Part shown: piece after piece, positions 5,403-13,644 of the stretch
How the letters are laid out: every line of letters starts with the position of its first letter
Numbering within the stretch: the stretch's first letter is position 1
Source: Thermoplasmata archaeon M9B2D
Lineage (GTDB): Archaea > Thermoplasmatota > E2 > DHVEG-1
NCBI GenBank assembly: GCA_002900555.1
Contig: MUGD01000048.1
Span: 1 to 14,196 of the forward strand
Reading direction: 5' to 3'
Length of the DNA stretch: 14,196 nucleotides
Translations under genes and position numbers: made by a program
Notes under the pieces: generated by a model
The model's input: only the letters and a program-made list of their open reading frames with translations
Database searches by the model: none
What the model was told of the DNA's origin: nothing

Positions 5403-7628
5403 CTATTTTTTCCTCTTTGTCGACGGAGGAGGAGGCACATAGTACTCCTCTTCACCGTAATCAACGGGCTCGTTATCCTCTGGCTCAAATAGTTTTCGCT
5501 TTCCTCTGCGCAGCCCACCTTTCTTCTTCCGTATCAAATACATAATCACCACAAGGACAAGAAGCAGGACAAAGACAAGAATACAAGGCAAAAATAACCC
5601 AAGAACATACACAGGGGAAACCGTCAGAGCACAAGTAAGCTCTGTCGATAACGCCGTAGCTCCTTGATCAAAAGAAACCTCAACATAATCCCGTCCATCA
5701 TTTGTTGTACCGGTGATAAGGGACTTTCCTGAACTTATACTTGCGTTCACCATAACACCACGCGGGAAAATAATCCGGTACGTCACCGTCTGATTCTGCA
5801 GACCCTGAAGGGTGAACCGTTGTGGAGAAAACGTTATGTCTGCAGGCCACAGTGATACATTAAACCCAACCGTGTGCACCTCCGTTGCAGAATTTGAAAC
5901 CACCACAGGAACTACTGCATCCATTGCCGAGATGTCTCCATCCCACGTAAGGGAATTAGAAAACAACGCTCTGTTACTTGTCCCCTTCACTTGTAAGCCA
6001 TGGAAGATTTCAGATAAGCGCTGTTGAAAACCAGTTGTTTTCTTAGAAAGAAACACTTCTATCTCCGATTCGCTAAACACGTTTTCCTGGGCACAAAGTC
6101 GCACCGCATCAGCATTTAGAAACGTGATATTGATTTTTGGTGAAAAAGAAAACTCGTCAGACCGCCGAATCACATAGAGATGATGTTCTTCTTTCATCTT
6201 TGTCGAAGCGGTTAATTCGGTCTTCCCTGTAAAAATACTAAGGAGGTTTAAATCCATCTTCACCAGTTCTATTTCAATGCGAGTCTCAATATGTTCCGCA
6301 GAGTAGGGGGGGCTTGGCTGAAGGTCTGAATGGAATGTCCCCTGAATAGGTGTTGTTTTATTCCAGGTATAGACGTTTTTCTCATCTAAGGTAATATTAC
6401 TGGGCAGGAGAAGGATCATCTCATACGGGTACATCAGCGCTTCAAACCCTCTCCCAAAATTCAGATCAACCGAAGAGACTGTCGCGTTCGCTCCTGCATG
6501 TATCAATCCAAAGAACGCTCGTGACGGCATCTGACAAATGATTAGCTGGACATCCGGATCCTTGAACTCCGCTCGTATTGCCGGTGAATCGTCCATGTGG
6601 CTGATGTTATATGATATCGAACAGTTCGTGGTGCTGTCTGGATCCCAACTAAAAGAGAAGGTAATATTTTGGTTAAACGAAGAATTCTCGATTAGCAGTG
6701 TCGTCTGCTGTTCGATAGGTCGAATTGTTTTTTCATACAGGTCTTCCCAAGAAAACAATTCATTATCGATGCATAAACGAACCCCGTCAACAGGGAGACT
6801 TCCCACGCCGGTGATAAAGTCGGGCAACGCATTATACCGATGAATATTTACTGTTTTTAAAAGAATCGAATCAGTAAAACTGATGGTATTTACAGACCGC
6901 GTATCCAAGAGATATTCAAGAGAGATGTCCTCGGTCTCTGACGACATCGTTGTCGGGTTTTTTGATTGGATTGATAGGGTCGCATCTTTTCCCGGGTCGC
7001 CCCCCACCCAATTCAGAACCACCCAGGTTACAGTGTTTGAATCCTGATTCGTATCAGCTGTGTTTGCATATGCAAGTCTCATTGTACTCGGAAGCGCGTA
7101 CAAATAGGTCGCGTTCCAGCCTACTTCTGCTTGTAATTTAAACTGATACGTAATCGTTGCCCCCATATCTAGAAATCCCATGATAACATTTGTTAGATTT
7201 AATGGACTGCTGTAATGAAAAAACTCTGGTGTAAGGTTTACTCGGAAGTCGTCGATGAAATATGGTTTCTGGTACGTAGGCATCGTATTTAGGGTATACA
7301 CCTCTGCATCGGTAAATGCTGTTTCAACCAGTGCTTTTACTGAATCATGAAGCCGAAGCATAATCGCCCCCATCACATATGGATTGGTCGCTGCCATATC
7401 TTCAATTGCTTGTCGATCATAGACCGTGTCAAAGACGTTAATACTATTCACAATCATACGCGCTTGTACAGTTAGGCGCGCACCAGTATCAAACGTACAC
7501 GCTATGGTGGCATCTACCATACTATCTGACAGGGGCGCGGCAGACACAGGATGGACAGATATCGACGACAAAACCAGAAGAAAACTCAGTATTATGAAGA
7601 CTACTGCATCTCGCCGCATCTCATCCAT
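5403..7628 (-). CDS. large secreted, membrane-anchored protein of unknown function
   Basis: I do not recognise the family. From the ATG at 7628 it has 741 residues: a signal peptide (basic MRR, hydrophobic core about 9-22, likely cleavage after VHPVSA near 30), an extracellular region of about 640 residues rich in short beta-strand patterns, one hydrophobic helix (about 677-699), then RKKK and a 42-residue charged tail ending in YYVPPPPSTKRKK. The ectodomain carries 14 N-x-S/T sequons (proline-containing ones excluded) and six cysteines, so it is a natural client of the AglB encoded nearby. A GTG at 7649 also opens the frame, but it lies only about 11 nt from the TATA box at 7655-7665. The ATG at 7628 fits a near-leaderless transcript and begins the signal peptide properly. 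It is divergent from prs and convergent with the flavoprotein gene. Confidence 0.85.
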   Translation of the reverse strand: MDEMRRDAVVFIILSFLLVLSSISVHPVSAAPLSDSMVDATIACTFDTGARLTVQARMIVNSINVFDTVYDRQAIEDMAATNPYVMGAIMLRLHDSVKALVETAFTDAEVYTLNTMPTYQKPYFIDDFRVNLTPEFFHYSSPLNLTNVIMGFLDMGATITYQFKLQAEVGWNATYLYALPSTMRLAYANTADTNQDSNTVTWVVLNWVGGDPGKDATLSIQSKNPTTMSSETEDISLEYLLDTRSVNTISFTDSILLKTVNIHRYNALPDFITGVGSLPVDGVRLCIDNELFSWEDLYEKTIRPIEQQTTLLIENSSFNQNITFSFSWDPDSTTNCSISYNISHMDDSPAIRAEFKDPDVQLIICQMPSRAFFGLIHAGANATVSSVDLNFGRGFEALMYPYEMILLLPSNITLDEKNVYTWNKTTPIQGTFHSDLQPSPPYSAEHIETRIEIELVKMDLNLLSIFTGKTELTASTKMKEEHHLYVIRRSDEFSFSPKINITFLNADAVRLCAQENVFSESEIEVFLSKKTTGFQQRLSEIFHGLQVKGTSNRALFSNSLTWDGDISAMDAVVPVVVSNSATEVHTVGFNVSLWPADITFSPQRFTLQGLQNQTVTYRIIFPRGVMVNASISSGKSLITGTTNDGRDYVEVSFDQGATALSTELTCALTVSPVYVLGLFLPCILVFVLLLVLVVIMYLIRKKKGGLRRGKRKLFEPEDNEPVDYGEEEYYVPPPPSTKRKK
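5406..5411 (+). terminator. T-run after the flavoprotein gene
   Basis: Six Ts start 6 nt after the stop codon and are followed by CCTCTTT. They lie inside the last codons of the convergent gene on the other strand, so termination of the + transcript would occur within that gene's 3' end. No hairpin is seen. Confidence 0.35.
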
Positions 7629-7654
7629 ATTTTCTAAGCGACTAAGCACAAACT

Positions 7655-7665
7655 CTTATAAAAAC
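7655..7665. promoter_or_regulatory. TATA element between divergent glycoprotein and prs genes
   Basis: CTTATAAAAAC on + and its complement on - both fit a TATA box. For the - gene the centre is about 32 nt from ATG 7628, a normal spacing for a near-leaderless transcript, which selects that start. For prs on + it would predict a transcript start near 7685 and a leader of about 30 nt. A separate prs promoter is not obvious. Confidence 0.5.
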
Positions 7666-7714
7666 TTTCTTACGAAATGACTAAAAAGACATCGGCGATT
7701 TATGATGTTGCACT

Positions 7715-8581
7715 ATGTATATCCTTGGGGGAACATCAGCAACAAACGTTGCAACAAATCTAGCGGACAGGATTAAGCAACCGCTACTGCATACCACGTA
7801 CAAACGCTTCCCTGACGATGAATTCTATGTCCGATTACTTGATGATGTTACTGGTCAGGACGTTGTAATTGTACAGACTGCATACCCTGACCCAAAAATC
7901 ATCGAGCTTTTTCTTATACAGGATGCAGTTCATGATGCGGGAGCAAGAAAAATCACAGTGGTTCTCCCCTATTTCGGTTATAGTAGACAAGATAAGAAAT
8001 TCGAGGAAGGCGAGGCAATCAGCGCCAGAGCCATTGCCCAGCATATCAGCAGGAATGCTGACTGCGTCATCACTGTCGATCCACATAAGGAGCACATCTT
8101 GAAATTTTTTACTGTACCTGCGTATAGCTGTTCGGCGGTTGTTTCGCTTGCTCGGTATCTTAAGGAAAAACACGTGGATTTCGTCCTTGCCCCTGATAAA
8201 GGAGCAAAGCAGCGAGCAAAAGACGCGGCATCATTCATCGATTGCGACTATGATTATCTGGAAAAAACACGTATCGACGGCACTACCGTGAAAATAACCC
8301 CAAAGAAACTTGATGCCAGAGGGAAGCATGTCGCTATCATCGATGATATCATCTCGACAGGTGGAACTATGGCTCATTCCATAAAAGAGTTAAAAAAGCA
8401 GGGAGCGAAAACAGTTTTGGTCGCGTGTACCCATGGACTATTTGTGGGTGGCGCAAAAGAAAAGCTCCTTTCAGCAGACTGCGATGAGATTGTTTCCACG
8501 GATACAATAGAAACAGAATTTAGCAAAGTAAGTACCGCCGATGCTATCGCACAAACCCTCCAAAAAACAGCGGATATATGA
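7715..8581 (+). CDS. prs: ribose-phosphate pyrophosphokinase (PRPP synthase)
   Basis: Makes phosphoribosyl pyrophosphate from ribose 5-phosphate and ATP, the precursor of purines, pyrimidines, histidine and tryptophan. The 288 residues are the full length of the shorter archaeal type. Visible motifs: the KRFPDDEFYVRL segment that binds ribose phosphate and ATP near the N-terminus, LPYFGYSRQDKKFEEGEAIS (about 85-104) including the flexible catalytic loop, the metal and ATP site VDPHKEHILKFF, and the PRPP-binding loop IIDDIISTGGTM (about 210-221), which is the phosphoribosyltransferase-fold signature. The ATG is the first start after an in-frame stop (7703-7705); there is no strong Shine-Dalgarno. 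A dihydroorotase gene lies farther downstream, which fits PRPP use in pyrimidine synthesis, but the two are not adjacent. Confidence 0.97.
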   Translation: MYILGGTSATNVATNLADRIKQPLLHTTYKRFPDDEFYVRLLDDVTGQDVVIVQTAYPDPKIIELFLIQDAVHDAGARKITVVLPYFGYSRQDKKFEEGEAISARAIAQHISRNADCVITVDPHKEHILKFFTVPAYSCSAVVSLARYLKEKHVDFVLAPDKGAKQRAKDAASFIDCDYDYLEKTRIDGTTVKITPKKLDARGKHVAIIDDIISTGGTMAHSIKELKKQGAKTVLVACTHGLFVGGAKEKLLSADCDEIVSTDTIETEFSKVSTADAIAQTLQKTADI

Positions 8582-8757
8582 AAAAGATTCTTTTGACGGT
8601 AATTCCAAATATACAAAATGCAAAGGAATCCTATCTTTTACCTGTTTTTCTATGTTTTTTAGTCTATAAATACGTCATCAGAATGCTCACGAGGGCTATT
8701 TTAATGGGATTTTTCAGACTTTCCTCCTTACTTTCGGAACTACTGTTTGGAGAATAA
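8578..8757 (+). CDS. doubtful 59-codon ORF overlapping the prs stop
   Basis: The ATG at 8578 overlaps the prs stop in an ATGA junction, a common sign of translational coupling, and the frame stays open for 59 codons. The product would be basic and mostly hydrophobic (PVFLCFLVYKYV, then RAILMGFF), possibly a tiny membrane protein. Against it: it is more AT-rich than its neighbours, resembles no family I know, has no Shine-Dalgarno of its own, and contains a TATA-like CTATAAATA (8664-8672). The stretch may instead be only the upstream region of aglB. Nothing else was seen between 8582 and 8760. Confidence 0.2.
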   Translation: MKKILLTVIPNIQNAKESYLLPVFLCFLVYKYVIRMLTRAILMGFFRLSSLLSELLFGE

Positions 8758-8760
8758 GTT

Positions 8761-8804
8761 ATTTATAAGACCATCAATTTACGGTTGTAACCACCATAAG
8801 GTGA
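8761..8804 (+). promoter_or_regulatory. aglB promoter and Shine-Dalgarno
   Basis: ATTTATAAG (8761-8769) would give a transcript start near 8790, and AAGGTGA (8798-8804) lies 5 nt before ATG 8810. The frame remains open upstream to a TTG at 8747, but that start would put the promoter inside the gene. A second TATA-like box at 8664-8672 could give a longer leader of about 115 nt. Confidence 0.6.
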
Positions 8805-8809
8805 ATCAC

Positions 8810-11800
8810 ATGCGGAAACGAGCACAATTTAAAATGCCAATGCAACAAGCATCGGCTCAAACACCACAACAAACGACTTTAACAAATGCACCGGAACGAA
8901 AGAGGTTCCGTGTAAAGAAAAACTGGTGGATCGGAGTCACATTGATTGCGATTTTCTTCTTAGTCCTGTTCATGAACTCGTATTTCAATATCATCTCAAA
9001 CGTAAATATCAACCCTGAGGGAACTACCCTCTCCGATACCTATTATTTATCTGGCCCTGACCCGTACTATAACATGCGCCTTGTAGAAACCACGGTACAA
9101 ACCGGTCATTTTCCGTATTACTCTGATAGCGACCCCCTGCTCGCATATCCTTTTGGAAAATCAGGAGGACGTGCTCCTTTGATGGTCATGTCTGCAATCG
9201 GGTTTAGCCATCTGCTTATTCCCTTTATGAGCGAAGCGGATGCCCTGGGGTATTCGATGCAGCTTATCCCAGCATTATTTGGTGCGTTACTTATCTTCCC
9301 TGTGTATTTCATTGGAAAGATATTATTTGGGAAAAAAGCAGGGCTTATAGCCGCGCTTCTGATCGCTCTGATTCCTATTCATATTAGCTCAGGTCACGGG
9401 TCAGCCTATGGCCTGTTTGATCACGATTCGTTCAACTTGTTTTTATATTTCCTTACGTTTTTATTTCTGATAAAAAGCATTAAAGAAACAGACCTGTTCC
9501 GTCGTATTCTTTACGCGCTACTTGCAGGAATTCCACTTGCTGCCCTCTCCATGGTTTGGGTAGAAGCACAATTCCTATTTACCATCATTACTGTCTATGC
9601 TGTTGTACAATTGCTATTTGATCTTTTCACAAATAAGGTTGAGGAACGGTTTGTTCTTTCTATTTCCGTTGCGTTATTTACCGGTTTTTTTATTTCATGG
9701 CCTGTTGTCGCTGCAAAGGGAGGAGAACTGCTGAATATCACCTTTTATTTGGCACTTGGGGTGTTACTATTTGGCAGTATCTGCATCCTCTTTAAACGCA
9801 AACGCATCCCTTGGGTCCTCTCCTATCCTCTTATCGCTGGTATCGTTATTGCCGCAGCCGGAATTCTTTACGTCGTATATTTTAATCCTACACTATTTTC
9901 ATTTCTCGCACCGTTAAATAAATTTGGAGAAATTCTCTACGGCTCTGGGATTTATGGGTCTAAGGTGTCTCAAACAATCGCCGAGGCAGGAACCTACAGC
10001 ATGAGCAGAACAGTGATGTCGTTTGGCCCTTCATTATATTGGATCGCGTGGGCAGGGTTTGTCTTCCTTATTTATCACTATGTCAAACAGAAAGGACGAC
10101 GGGATTATTTATTGCTTCTTACCCTGTTTGTTATTAGTGTCTGGCTGACATCAACCGCTGGGCGTTTCCTTAACGATATGGTTCCTCTCGTTGCCATCCT
10201 TTGCGGATGGATTATATGGTACCTGATAAGCAAAATTGACTACAAGCAAATGGCACGAAATATACGAAACGCAGGCGGTGGTTTCCGCGGGATTCGAAAA
10301 GGCGTGCGTATCTACCATATCCTAGGAGTGCTATTCGTCGCTTTTATCATATTGCTTCCGAATGGATTTCTTGCACTAGATGCAGCGATACCTTCTGCGG
10401 CTTCAAAGAACGGGACAAGCAACATGAAATACGATTTCTTTGGGGAAGGGCATTCATCTGCTTTTGGCTCAAGTTCGTATAAGGAACAGTACTGGGTGGA
10501 TGCATATGCTTGGCTGAGTACACAAGATACAGACATCCTGGACCCAGCCAAACGACCTGCGTATATCTCCTGGTGGGATTACGGGTTTTATGAAGTCGCG
10601 GTTGGAGGACATCCAACTGTCGCAGATAACTTCCAAGATGGGATTCCTCCTGCTGCAAATTTCCATACTGCAAAAAGTGAAAAAGAGGGCATCGCGGTCT
10701 GGATTGTTCGATTATTGGAAGGAAACCTTAGGGATAACAATGAAAACGCCTTCTCTGAACCCGTCATTAAAGTATTGAAGGATCGTCTTGGGGAGACTAA
10801 TGCCACCCTCATAATGTCCTGGATGCTTGACCCTGTTCTTTCTCCATCGCAGAAGAAACCAATAGGAGCGGAATATGACCTTGCGCTAAGTAAGCTTATC
10901 TATGTCGGTGAACAATATCCTGAAAATGCGTATTATCATGATATCCCGCAACTGTTAAACGATACGTTAACCGATGATGAAATCACCTGGTTGTATTATG
11001 ATATTCAACAAGCAACCGGGTACAGTATTCGATACTATGGGGTCGAAGGGTATGATGAGCAGATTTTCAACATCTTTGCGTTCCTTGGGGATAAAAGTAA
11101 CATCTTAACCGCACTTCGAACAGCGGCAAAAGAATTCTACAATCCTGAGGACGATTTCATGCAGATTGTCTATACAGGGTATACGGTCAACACCGATGGT
11201 ACTCCCGGTGCTGAAGGGCAATGGACCGCGAAAGAACTCAACGACATGCCGGTTGAGGATAGAAATCGTGTCGCAATTACAGGTACAACCACTGTATATA
11301 AGGAGGATTACTTCAACACCATGTTCTATAAGACGTATATTGGGACACCTGCTCAGGAGGACCAAAGCGGGAATTATCAGATACCTAGTCAGCAGATCCC
11401 AGGCTATACTTTGAGACATTTCGTCCCAGTCTATATTTCACCATACCCGTATTACGGAGAAGGTAGAAGTGCTGTGGTCATCGCAAAATACTATGAAGGC
11501 GCGTTCTTCAACGGTTCTGTTAGCTGTAACGATACTCCGATGCCTTTTGTGACGGTCGTGATTTTAGATGAATTCGGATTTCCACACGATAACATGGCGA
11601 CGGATGATGTAGGGGGATTTAATTTGATTGCACCTGCAGGAAACATCACCTTGCTATTCAGCTATGCCAATGACGTGTTTTTAAAACAAATTACTTTTAA
11701 CAGTACCGATAACCTCCTGTATACTCCAGTAACCGAGGAAGAAGCTACACGACGTTCTCTGAATTATTCAAGATTTTTTAACTTGACCGTGAATCAGTCG

Positions 11801-12970
11801 ACACTTGAGGGGTTTGTGTATCAAGATGTCAACGAGAACGGGTCATACGAACCAACAATTGATGCCCCGCTCGATGGAATAGCCATCCAGTTGGAGGATG
11901 TGTATTTCGGGCGAGAAGTCGCACCAGTCGTAACAGATGAGGAAGGACGTTACCTCTTTACCAATCTTTACCCAAGCAAATATACAATCTCTGCGATTGA
12001 AAATGGTTTTTCGCTCCTTGAAGAGGAGGAGATTAATGTCGAACCAGATTACAATTCATATAATATATCAAAACCAAAACTTGCTGGTGTTAAGGGTCTG
12101 GTGTATTTTGACTCAAATGCAGACAAGACGTATACCGCTGGTGAGGAAGTAAGCGATGTTCACGTACAACTGACCTACACAACGCTTAATGGCACACAAA
12201 TGAATGTCGATGAGATAACAACGGGTTCAACAGGGGCGTTTAACTTTGCTTCATTGATTCCTGGGGAGTACGTGCTGAATGCGACACAACTCAGCGTATC
12301 AACAGGATATCTACGGTATTTAACCACGCAAACAATCACTCTGACCGCCAATAAGACCTCTTGGGTGAATATCTCATTGACCTATGCACCCGTCGTTGTC
12401 AGTGGATATACAACGCATGACTCTATAGGGATTGGCGGTATCCCAGTAACATGTGCCCCAGATCGATCCGTCGCCAACAATACTGCGACTCAACAAGTGT
12501 CCGCGACCTCGGATGAAGAAGGGTTCTATGTTGCGCGACTCACGCCTGGCGCATATAATATCTCCGCCATAAAAACGCAGGGAGCAACGACCGTCTATTC
12601 GTTTAAAGGGAACCTTGTTGTCAGTATCGGGCAAGGTATCCAAACATACTCTCTTGCGCTTATCAAAGAATCTGTCACGGTGAGCGGAAGCACGAAGTAT
12701 AATGGAGTGGCAAAGGCAAATCTTTCAATGACATTTTCACGAGACGATAGCGTCGAGGACAACACAGCAGTGTACACGACGACGAAGACTGATACAAACG
12801 GTACCTACATCATTGAACTTGCACCAGGTTCATATAATATCAGTGTCACAGGACGGTTCAATGAAAGCGGTCAGAATGTAACCTACACCGGGACTGCGCG
12901 CATCACGGTACGGTTTGGGGACCCACCGCAAACAGTAGACATATTGCTTATACGAGAAGAAGAACCATAA
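8810..12970 (+). CDS. aglB: oligosaccharyltransferase AglB/STT3 with long C-terminal beta-repeat tail
   Basis: The catalytic enzyme of archaeal N-glycosylation: it moves a lipid-linked glycan onto asparagine in N-x-S/T on the outer face of the membrane. It has 1386 residues. After a Gln/Thr-rich cytosolic start, the first membrane helix is at about 38-57, with many helices to about residue 540. Catalytic markers: first acidic motif GPDPYYNMRL (D84), second acidic motif FDHDSF (D204-D206), TIAE (389-392) in the external loop, and the sequon-binding WWDYG (588-592). From about residue 900 the protein continues as roughly five beta-sandwich modules (starts near 900, 998, 1095, 1195 and 1287) of the SdrD-B/Cna-B or carboxypeptidase-regulatory type. 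Examples are GFVYQDVNENGSYEP and repeated G-x-Y-N-I-S endings. This tail makes it clearly longer than most AglB proteins and carries 19 sequons. No membrane anchor follows it. The start is set by Shine-Dalgarno and promoter. Confidence 0.95.
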   Translation: MRKRAQFKMPMQQASAQTPQQTTLTNAPERKRFRVKKNWWIGVTLIAIFFLVLFMNSYFNIISNVNINPEGTTLSDTYYLSGPDPYYNMRLVETTVQTGHFPYYSDSDPLLAYPFGKSGGRAPLMVMSAIGFSHLLIPFMSEADALGYSMQLIPALFGALLIFPVYFIGKILFGKKAGLIAALLIALIPIHISSGHGSAYGLFDHDSFNLFLYFLTFLFLIKSIKETDLFRRILYALLAGIPLAALSMVWVEAQFLFTIITVYAVVQLLFDLFTNKVEERFVLSISVALFTGFFISWPVVAAKGGELLNITFYLALGVLLFGSICILFKRKRIPWVLSYPLIAGIVIAAAGILYVVYFNPTLFSFLAPLNKFGEILYGSGIYGSKVSQTIAEAGTYSMSRTVMSFGPSLYWIAWAGFVFLIYHYVKQKGRRDYLLLLTLFVISVWLTSTAGRFLNDMVPLVAILCGWIIWYLISKIDYKQMARNIRNAGGGFRGIRKGVRIYHILGVLFVAFIILLPNGFLALDAAIPSAASKNGTSNMKYDFFGEGHSSAFGSSSYKEQYWVDAYAWLSTQDTDILDPAKRPAYISWWDYGFYEVAVGGHPTVADNFQDGIPPAANFHTAKSEKEGIAVWIVRLLEGNLRDNNENAFSEPVIKVLKDRLGETNATLIMSWMLDPVLSPSQKKPIGAEYDLALSKLIYVGEQYPENAYYHDIPQLLNDTLTDDEITWLYYDIQQATGYSIRYYGVEGYDEQIFNIFAFLGDKSNILTALRTAAKEFYNPEDDFMQIVYTGYTVNTDGTPGAEGQWTAKELNDMPVEDRNRVAITGTTTVYKEDYFNTMFYKTYIGTPAQEDQSGNYQIPSQQIPGYTLRHFVPVYISPYPYYGEGRSAVVIAKYYEGAFFNGSVSCNDTPMPFVTVVILDEFGFPHDNMATDDVGGFNLIAPAGNITLLFSYANDVFLKQITFNSTDNLLYTPVTEEEATRRSLNYSRFFNLTVNQSTLEGFVYQDVNENGSYEPTIDAPLDGIAIQLEDVYFGREVAPVVTDEEGRYLFTNLYPSKYTISAIENGFSLLEEEEINVEPDYNSYNISKPKLAGVKGLVYFDSNADKTYTAGEEVSDVHVQLTYTTLNGTQMNVDEITTGSTGAFNFASLIPGEYVLNATQLSVSTGYLRYLTTQTITLTANKTSWVNISLTYAPVVVSGYTTHDSIGIGGIPVTCAPDRSVANNTATQQVSATSDEEGFYVARLTPGAYNISAIKTQGATTVYSFKGNLVVSIGQGIQTYSLALIKESVTVSGSTKYNGVAKANLSMTFSRDDSVEDNTAVYTTTKTDTNGTYIIELAPGSYNISVTGRFNESGQNVTYTGTARITVRFGDPPQTVDILLIREEEP

Positions 12971-12973
12971 AAC

Positions 12974-12996
12974 GGAGAGGTCTGTATTTCCTCTCC
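12974..12996 (+). terminator. hairpin after aglB
   Basis: A perfect 7-bp inverted repeat (GGAGAGG at 12974-12980, CCTCTCC at 12990-12996; 9-nt loop) begins 3 nt after the stop. A T-rich string (ATTTTATTTA) follows some 6 nt later and also contains the TATA-like box of the next gene. Confidence 0.5.
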
Positions 12997-13002
12997 ACCG
13001 CA

Positions 13003-13011
13003 TTTTATTTA
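13003..13011 (+). promoter_or_regulatory. TATA-like box of the AMMECR1-family gene
   Basis: TTTTATTTA is centred about 29 nt before ATG 13036, predicting a nearly leaderless transcript. The earlier in-frame ATG at 13012 would lie immediately after the box and so upstream of the expected transcript start. Confidence 0.4.
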
Positions 13012-13035
13012 ATGCATTTCTTGATACTCTCTCTT

Positions 13036-13644
13036 ATGTTAAGTATCGACCAGGGGACAAAGGCAGTGCAGTTCGCTCGTCTCGTCCTAGAAGAATACGT
13101 AAGACAGGGGAGGGCTTCATCATCCGATCTTGGGCTGTCTTTTCAAGAAAAACAAGGAGTGTTTGTCACCATTCATACGTTCCCAGACCATGACTTACGA
13201 GGGTGCATCGGAATCCCTCTTCCGGTCCTGTCTTTAAAAGACGCGATTATCGAATCTGCTCAGTCAGTCACCCACGACCCCCGATTCCCCCCGTTAGAAG
13301 AAAATGAACTTGATGCAATTATCGTTGAAGTCACTATACTGACAAAACCAACACGTATCATCGTAAAGCACCCAAAGGACTACCCGTCACAAATCATCAT
13401 TGGGAAGGATGGGTTACTAGTAGAGGATGGTTTTACATCAGGTCTGTTGCTCCCTCAGGTTCCTGTCGAGCAAGGGTGGAACGAGGAAGAATACCTTTCG
13501 CATACCTGTATGAAGGCAGGACTGCCCCTTGACGCATGGGTTGGAAAAGACATCAAGATTTCAAAGTTTCAAGGGCAAATTTTTACTGAGATAAAACCAC
13601 ATGGCCTAATAGAGGAGAAGCGTCTTGATGGACCTCAGCATTGA
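13036..13644 (+). CDS. AMMECR1-family protein
   Basis: A conserved protein of unknown biochemical role found in archaea and eukaryotes (AMMECR1 in humans), in some prokaryotes linked to MEMO-like and radical-SAM proteins. The 202 residues have the family signature LRGCIG (54-59), preceded by the GVFVTIHTFPDHD strand and followed by the SAQSVTHDPRFPPL segment with conserved H-D-P-R-F-P. The later part has the expected LLLPQVPVEQGWNEEEYLSHTC, a long conserved motif of the family with a cysteine at its end. The start at 13036 gives MLSIDQGTKAVQFAR, which matches the usual family N-terminus; ATG 13012 would add eight hydrophobic residues. Its end overlaps the dihydroorotase start by 17 bp, so the pair forms an operon. 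The context suggests, but does not show, a metabolic role. Confidence 0.93.
   Translation: MLSIDQGTKAVQFARLVLEEYVRQGRASSSDLGLSFQEKQGVFVTIHTFPDHDLRGCIGIPLPVLSLKDAIIESAQSVTHDPRFPPLEENELDAIIVEVTILTKPTRIIVKHPKDYPSQIIIGKDGLLVEDGFTSGLLLPQVPVEQGWNEEEYLSHTCMKAGLPLDAWVGKDIKISKFQGQIFTEIKPHGLIEEKRLDGPQH

Noticed and set aside
8747..8809. Earlier TTG start for aglB adding 21 residues
   Set aside because: A TATA box lies inside the extension, and a good Shine-Dalgarno directs ATG 8810, which begins a normal basic cytosolic N-terminus.
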